This document shows, piece by piece, positions 15,933-19,734 of a stretch of 19,734 nucleotides of DNA. Position numbers and translations under genes: made by a program. Position 1 is the first letter of the stretch. Each line of letters opens with the position of its first letter. The notes under the pieces are model-generated. The model did no database searches and was not told the DNA's origin. It was given only the letters and a program-made list of their open reading frames with translations. Source of the stretch: Ruminococcus sp. (GTDB lineage Bacteria; Bacillota; Clostridia; Oscillospirales; Ruminococcaceae); the NCBI GenBank assembly GCA_023667165.1, contig JAMPAO010000046.1, positions 1-19,734 on the forward strand. The letters are read 5' to 3'.

Positions 15933-16616
15933 TCACGCTTTTTCAAGCAGATCCGGACGTCTTTCCTCGGTTATTCTCAGAGCCTGCTCATGCCGCCACG
16001 CCGCAATATTTTTGTGATGTCCCGTAAGCAGAACCGCAGGAACCTCCTCTCCCTCCCACACCTCGGGACGGGTATAGTGGGGATATTCCAGCAGGCCGGA
16101 AAAATGGCTTTCCTCCGTAAAGCACTCCTCCGACGGAAGCACTCCCGGACACATACGGGCAACGGCGTCGCAGACCACAAGAGCAGGCAGCTCTCCTCCC
16201 GTAAGCACATAATCTCCGATGGATATCTCCTCGTCGACTATCCTGTCAAGCACACGCTGATCCACGCCCTCGTAATGACCGCACAGTATGAAGATGTTGG
16301 AATACTCCGACAGCTCCGCCGCCCTTTTCTGCGTAAAGCTCCTGCCCTTCGGGGACATATATATGACATGAGGCCGCACGCCTATCATTTCCGATATCGC
16401 ATTGAAGCAGCGGTAAATAGGCTCGCACTGCATCACCATACCCATGCCGCCGCCGTAGGGAGAATCGTCCACCCTGCGGTGCTTGTCGAGGGTATACTCT
16501 CTTATCTGATGGCAAAATATCTCTATCTTCCCCGCTTTAACCGCCCTGCCCACAATGCTCTCGTTCAAGACGGATCTGCACATTTCGGGAAAAAGAGTTG
16601 CAATATCGATACGCAT
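15933..16616 (-). CDS. trmD: tRNA (guanine-N1-)-methyltransferase TrmD
   Basis: Methylates G37 of tRNAs using S-adenosylmethionine, which prevents +1 frameshifting. The 227-residue product has the SPOUT-family landmarks: start MRIDIATLFPEM, Asp50-Asp51 before SPYGGGMGM (52-60), SPKG (88-91), the knot segments LCGHYEGVDQR (111-121) and ISIGDYVLTGGEL (131-143), and YPHYTRP (178-184). At the place of the catalytic Asp169 of the H. influenzae enzyme this protein has Glu169 (TEES), a conservative change that may be normal in clostridial TrmD. The ATG at 16616 is chosen because it begins in register with the family and follows GGTGAG; the longer reading from 16700 adds 28 unrelated residues. It is the last gene of the rpsP unit, 25 bases after the aldo/keto reductase. 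Confidence 0.96.
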   Translation of the reverse strand: MRIDIATLFPEMCRSVLNESIVGRAVKAGKIEIFCHQIREYTLDKHRRVDDSPYGGGMGMVMQCEPIYRCFNAISEMIGVRPHVIYMSPKGRSFTQKRAAELSEYSNIFILCGHYEGVDQRVLDRIVDEEISIGDYVLTGGELPALVVCDAVARMCPGVLPSEECFTEESHFSGLLEYPHYTRPEVWEGEEVPAVLLTGHHKNIAAWRHEQALRITEERRPDLLEKA

Positions 16617-16641
16617 AAGCTCACCGTTTCCTAAAAAATCC

Positions 16642-17598
16642 CTATCTGCCGATCTTCGGCTCCCACACGCCCTTGCTGACGATACCGGAGCGTTCGGCAA
16701 GTTCCTCCATCTTCAATATTTCCCCCTCCGTAAGAGTCAGCCTGCAGCCCTGCCCCAGTCTTTCGGCATGAACGGTCTTGGTCATTCCCACGATCGGGAC
16801 TGTGTTTTTGCTTATTGCCCACGCGATCGCTATCTGAGATGGGTCGATACAATACCTTTCGGACAGTTCCCAAATATAATCCGTCAGCGGACGAAGTCTT
16901 TCCCATTTGCCGTTGTATTCAAGACCTCTCAGAGAAAGCTTCGGGAAAGGCTTTTTTTCACTGTAATGACCCGTAAGAGCGCCCTGCTCCAAAACCATGT
17001 AAGAAAAATAGGTTATGCCGTTTTCGCCGCAGTATTCTATTATCCTGCGCTGCATGACATCTCTGCGTATAAGGCTGAAATGATTTTGCACCGCGTCCAA
17101 AGCCAAACCCTCGTCTTTAAGCAGTTTTCCGGCGTATTTTATCTGATCCAAATCGTAATTTGAAACACCGGCTCTTTTCACAAGTCCCTCTTTCATAAGT
17201 CCCGCCAGCTCTCTGACGTTCTGCTCGATGTTATTGGGCAGGTGCAGCCAATACAAATCGGCGTGATCCGCGCCCAATCTGTGAAGACTTTTAAGCAAAG
17301 CCTCTCTTACAGAGCCGCTCCTGTATATTTTAGACGGCATATGCTTGGTGGATATCATTATCTCCGTACCGTTTTTTTTCGCCTCCGAAATGCATTCCGC
17401 CAGTATTTCCTCCGCGCTGCCCATACCGTAGACCTCGGCTGTGTCCCACAGTGTAAAGCCAAGCTCACAGGCTTTTCTGAAAGTATCCTTCAGCACTTCC
17501 TTGTCCGCAGGCTTTCCGAATACCATCTTGCCGCCTATAAGTCCTTTGCCCCATGCCCATGTGCCGACAGCACAAACGGGAAATATATTCTTTTCCAT
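16642..17598 (-). CDS. Aldo/keto reductase family oxidoreductase
   Basis: A 318-residue NADPH-dependent oxidoreductase with an (alpha/beta)8 barrel. The catalytic tetrad is visible: Asp52 and Tyr57 in DTAEVYG, Lys85 in STKHMP, and His119 in YWLHLP. GVSNYD (144-149), VQNHFSLI (170-177) and the C-terminal IAIAWAISKNTVPIVG stretch (about 256-271) that contributes cofactor binding also match the family. AAGGAG stands seven bases before the ATG. The substrate cannot be told from sequence. It lies between rimM and trmD, which are normally adjacent, with short gaps (46 and 25 bases) and the same strand, so it is probably expressed with the ribosome-assembly genes. Nothing looks truncated. Confidence 0.92.
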   Translation of the reverse strand: MEKNIFPVCAVGTWAWGKGLIGGKMVFGKPADKEVLKDTFRKACELGFTLWDTAEVYGMGSAEEILAECISEAKKNGTEIMISTKHMPSKIYRSGSVREALLKSLHRLGADHADLYWLHLPNNIEQNVRELAGLMKEGLVKRAGVSNYDLDQIKYAGKLLKDEGLALDAVQNHFSLIRRDVMQRRIIEYCGENGITYFSYMVLEQGALTGHYSEKKPFPKLSLRGLEYNGKWERLRPLTDYIWELSERYCIDPSQIAIAWAISKNTVPIVGMTKTVHAERLGQGCRLTLTEGEILKMEELAERSGIVSKGVWEPKIGR

Positions 17599-17618
17599 TG
17601 ACCGCTCCTTGATCCGTC

Positions 17619-17643
17619 TTTGTCAGACGCTGACGCAGACAAA
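17619..17643 (-). other. Overlapping alternative hairpins between rimM and the reductase gene
   Basis: GTCAG (17622-17626) pairs with CTGAC (17630-17634). A second pairing, TTTGTC (17619-17624) with GACAAA (17638-17643), shares bases with the first, so only one can form at a time. They fill the short gap just upstream of the reductase ribosome binding site. Chance is possible at this size. Confidence 0.3.
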
Positions 17644-17644
17644 A

Positions 17645-18145
17645 TTATTCAAAAAGCCCATCCATTTTGCGGATAAGCATTTTTCCGCCCTCAATATCGG
17701 TTTTAACGATCACATCGGGTATTGCGGGTATAAGGTACTCCTTATCCCCATTTTTTATATGATAAACGTCGTTTGCTCCCGTAGCAGTGACCTGTGACAG
17801 CTTTCCGTATATCTCGCCGCTGTCTGCGTCCGTCACTTCAAGGCCTATAAGATCTTGGACAAAATACGTACCGTTTTCAAGACTGACGTCGTTTCTGTCC
17901 ATATACAGCACTCGTCCGCGAAGCTCCGCCGCTCTCTCCGGTGCGTCAACGCCCTCTATCTTCATAACAACAATATTCTTGTGAGGTCTTGCGTGCGCTA
18001 TCCTGACAATCTCCGCGCCTTTTTTATAATAAAGCGTCTTAAAGGAACACAGAAAATCGGGAGTATCGCACCATGGCTCGACGCGCACCTCTCCCTTCAG
18101 CCCCTGAACGGCGACTATCCTGCCGATCTCAAGAAACCGCTTCAT
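17645..18145 (-). CDS. rimM: Ribosome maturation factor RimM
   Basis: Assists 30S subunit assembly, binding ribosomal protein S19 and helping the head domain of 16S rRNA mature. The 166-residue product is of normal length. The N-terminal RimM domain begins with IGRIVAVQGLKGEVRVEPW (7-25), and the PRC-barrel domain starts near YFVQDLIGLEV (about 94-104). The ATG at 18145 shares its A with the TGA of the ankyrin gene (TGATG). A strong GGGGAGGAG ribosome binding site lies inside the end of that gene, so translational coupling is likely. rimM normally directly follows khpA or rpsP; here the ankyrin gene intervenes, and the reductase gene separates it from trmD. Confidence 0.95.
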   Translation of the reverse strand: MKRFLEIGRIVAVQGLKGEVRVEPWCDTPDFLCSFKTLYYKKGAEIVRIAHARPHKNIVVMKIEGVDAPERAAELRGRVLYMDRNDVSLENGTYFVQDLIGLEVTDADSGEIYGKLSQVTATGANDVYHIKNGDKEYLIPAIPDVIVKTDIEGGKMLIRKMDGLFE

Positions 18146-18969
18146 CAGAAAAACTCCTCCCCGTACAAGTCCTCGGCGTCCTGACCGTTTTCCGAGGTCA
18201 TTTTGTCCACCAGCCAGTCTATATAGGGTCTGTAGAGCATATCCTTTATTTTTTCGTAATCTTGCTCCTCCTGCTCGGTTATATCGTCATCCAGCTTTCT
18301 TCTGTCGTAATAATAGCGGTACGGCAGCATGACCTTTCCCTCCACCAGCGCCGTCGACGAAGGATCGGCTCCCGCGTTTACGAGCATTTCCACCAATTCC
18401 GCATTATAGCCGCTGTCATTCTGAGCCGCATAGTGCAGGGCGGGAACGTAATAATCCGGCAGATAATCCGGATCGGCTCCGGCGTCAAGAAGTATCCGCA
18501 CATTTTCGGCGCACTGGTTTTTCGCCGCCACCGAAAGCAGCGTAATAGTTTCGCCGCAGGTATAGTTCGGATCGTCCCCCTTTTCAAGAAAAAAGGAAAG
18601 CATATCCGTATCGTCGAGCATTACCGCCCTGTAGACCGCAGGCAGATCGTAGCTGTTTTCTCCCCAGGGGTCTGCTCCCTCTCCGATAAAGCGCTTAGCC
18701 GCGTTCAGATTTTTATTTTCAGCCGCTAAATACAGCTTGTCGTTTAATGTAAAATTGCCCGCGTCATAGCGAATATCCGCATATATATAGTATATCATCG
18801 GAAAGCAGGCAATTATTCCGCAGGGTATCCCAAAATTCATAATTTTTTTGAAAACAGCTTTTTTTCCCTTTGACGCCTTATACAGAAAAATCGGCACAAC
18901 TATAAAAGCAATGCCGACAACGCACAAAACCCAAACGGCTGTCATATGAGAAAGAACAGTAAGTATCAT
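18145..18969 (-). CDS. Membrane-anchored ankyrin-repeat protein
   Basis: A 274-residue protein with two N-terminal membrane segments (about 8-30 and 45-64) followed by about four ankyrin repeats (roughly 75-105, 107-137, 141-170, 175-204). Each repeat shows features such as GADP, LLDAGADP or LLSVAA. An acidic C-terminal tail follows. The loop between the two membrane segments holds six lysines (31-42), so by the positive-inside rule it is cytoplasmic and the ankyrin domain would lie outside the cell. GAAAGG precedes the ATG. It lies 105 bases after khpA and overlaps rimM by one base. Ankyrin domains bind proteins; the partner is unknown. Its place inside the rpsP-khpA-rimM-trmD block is unusual. 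The function is not recognised. Confidence 0.85.
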   Translation of the reverse strand: MILTVLSHMTAVWVLCVVGIAFIVVPIFLYKASKGKKAVFKKIMNFGIPCGIIACFPMIYYIYADIRYDAGNFTLNDKLYLAAENKNLNAAKRFIGEGADPWGENSYDLPAVYRAVMLDDTDMLSFFLEKGDDPNYTCGETITLLSVAAKNQCAENVRILLDAGADPDYLPDYYVPALHYAAQNDSGYNAELVEMLVNAGADPSSTALVEGKVMLPYRYYYDRRKLDDDITEQEEQDYEKIKDMLYRPYIDWLVDKMTSENGQDAEDLYGEEFF

Positions 18970-19008
18970 AACATTACCTTTCCGAGTTCGTCATGTACCT
19001 TAAAGGGC

Positions 19009-19051
19009 GGAAAGAAGTGAGGAAAAGCTCAAAAGCTCCGTCACTCTTTCC
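19009..19051 (-). other. Strong intercistronic hairpin between khpA and the ankyrin gene
   Basis: GGAAAGAAGTGA (19009-19020) pairs with TCACTCTTTCC (19041-19051), 11 base pairs with one bulge, and the loop contains a further AGCT/AGCT pairing. No T run follows in the minus-strand direction, so a terminator is unlikely. It may be an RNA processing or stability element that sets khpA and ankyrin/rimM levels apart. Confidence 0.55.
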
Positions 19052-19074
19052 ATACGCCTTTGCTATAAATACGG

Positions 19075-19308
19075 TCAGTCGATCTCTACCATAATTTTCT
19101 CGTTTATGCGGCCCGCACCCGCACGCATGAGAACGCGTATCGCTCTGGCGATCCTTCCCTGCTTGCCGATAACGCGTCCCATATCATCGGGAGCTACATG
19201 AAGATGATAAACCACCGTTCCGCCCTCGTCGGGTTCGTCCCGCTCGACCTTTACGGCGGACGGGTCTGACACAAGACCGGAAGCGATCTCGATTAAAAGC
19301 TGTTCCAT
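19075..19308 (-). CDS. khpA: KH-domain RNA-binding protein KhpA
   Basis: A 77-residue, single-KH-domain RNA-binding protein, the usual length for KhpA (YlqC family). The nucleic-acid-binding GxxG loop is GKQG at 48-51 within GRVIGKQGRIARAIR. In Gram-positive bacteria KhpA pairs with KhpB (Jag/EloR) and affects cell elongation, division and small-RNA regulation. AAGGAAGG lies directly before the ATG. The gene follows rpsP, as in many Firmicutes, but the 170-base gap to rpsP contains a strong hairpin. All family features look intact. Confidence 0.95.
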   Translation of the reverse strand: MEQLLIEIASGLVSDPSAVKVERDEPDEGGTVVYHLHVAPDDMGRVIGKQGRIARAIRVLMRAGAGRINEKIMVEID

Positions 19309-19406
19309 ATATTCCTTCCTTTCGGCAATGATCGGGACTCACAGCGGCAAAAAAGCCGAACATATGCCCCAATGTATATAAATTTTTTCATATCATTTCC
19401 AAGCAA

Positions 19407-19455
19407 ATCAGTTACTCGGACACCTCGCGTTTCGGAGGTGATCCGATTATCTGAT
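19407..19455 (-). other. Long segmented hairpin between rpsP and khpA
   Basis: Three paired blocks are stacked: ATCAG (19407-19411) with CTGAT (19451-19455), TCGGA (19416-19420) with TCCGA (19442-19446), and CACCTC (19421-19426) with GAGGTG (19435-19440). They are separated by a symmetric four-base internal loop and a one-base bulge. Sixteen base pairs form in total, starting 23 bases after the rpsP stop codon. No T run follows in the minus-strand direction, so it is more like a processing, stability or protein-binding element than a simple terminator. Confidence 0.7.
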
Positions 19456-19478
19456 TATGCGCCTTGCTCCGCTGAGGA

Positions 19479-19724
19479 TCAGCCGATAACGCCGTTTTTC
19501 TCAAAGAGCTTCTTTACGGTATCTGTAGGCTGCGCGCCGTTTGACATCCACTTCTTAGCCTTTTCGGCGTCGATCTTTACGGTGCTTGGCTCCGTTGTGG
19601 AATCATAGTAGCCTATCTCCTCGATAAATCTGCCATCTCTGGGATATCTGGAGTCGGCAACAACGATCCTGTAGAAAGGCTTCTTCTTAGCGCCCATTCT
19701 TCTAAGTCTAATTTTAACTGCCAT
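19479..19724 (-). CDS. rpsP: 30S ribosomal protein S16
   Basis: A small-subunit ribosomal protein needed for 16S rRNA folding in 30S assembly. The 81-residue product begins with the family signature VKIRLRRMGAKKKPFYRIVV and continues with ADSRYPRDGRFIEEIGYYD, both typical of bacterial S16. The length is normal. Only ten bases upstream of the ATG are in the window, so the ribosome binding site and promoter cannot be judged. It is the first visible gene of the minus-strand unit running through khpA, the ankyrin gene, rimM, the reductase and trmD; ffh is often found upstream in Firmicutes but lies outside. Confidence 0.97.
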   Translation of the reverse strand: MAVKIRLRRMGAKKKPFYRIVVADSRYPRDGRFIEEIGYYDSTTEPSTVKIDAEKAKKWMSNGAQPTDTVKKLFEKNGVIG

Positions 19725-19734
19725 TTTAAGTTCA

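Noticed and set aside
16617..16700. Longer trmD start at 16700
   Set aside because: It overlaps the reductase gene and adds residues unlike TrmD. The family begins at the ATG at 16616.

Overview
The window looks like chromosomal core sequence from a low- to mid-GC Gram-positive anaerobe, most likely a Ruminococcus-like member of the Clostridia. Support comes from an HPr with both His15 and the regulatory Ser46, an FtsEX pair with a PcsB-like M23 hydrolase, the rpsP-khpA-rimM-trmD block, strong AAAGGA/AGGAG ribosome binding sites, and TTGACx-17-TATAAT promoters. No mobile element, CRISPR array, rRNA or tRNA was seen.

Layout. (1) Plus strand, 1-4092: pgk with its terminator, a frameshifted small minus-strand ORF, then a promoter and a two-gene unit: an unrecognised 151-residue protein and a PAS-like/degenerate GGDEF/intact EAL c-di-GMP protein. 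(2) Minus strand, 9172 down to 4274: a tight five-gene unit (helical-repeat protein, DHHW/AlgX-like membrane protein, HisJ-type PHP phosphatase, membrane protein resembling a CPBP protease without its catalytic residues, AEC transporter). (3) Minus strand, 13757 down to 9389: ftsE, ftsX, a PcsB/EnvC-like M23 hydrolase and an S41/PDZ protein whose catalytic Ser and Lys are replaced. (4) Minus strand, 15641 down to 13859: HPr with strong promoter and terminator, and a CdaR/PucR-type regulator. (5) Minus strand, 19724 down to 15933: rpsP, khpA, a membrane ankyrin protein, rimM, an aldo/keto reductase and trmD.

How they work together. Block 3 fits a cell-division module: FtsEX would gate the M23 hydrolase outside the membrane, and the S41/PDZ protein may act as a non-proteolytic partner. 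Block 5 joins ribosome assembly and tRNA modification but carries two genes not usual there, plus two strong intercistronic hairpins. Block 2 suggests envelope or polysaccharide-related work, with the substrate unknown.

The most notable theme is loss of catalytic residues in three separate families within 10 kb (S41, CPBP, GGDEF). No wholly new defence or mobile system was found. The best candidates for undescribed biology are the pseudoprotease beside FtsEX-PcsB and the membrane ankyrin protein inside the rpsP operon. Motif and residue calls were made by eye; no alignment or database search was run.
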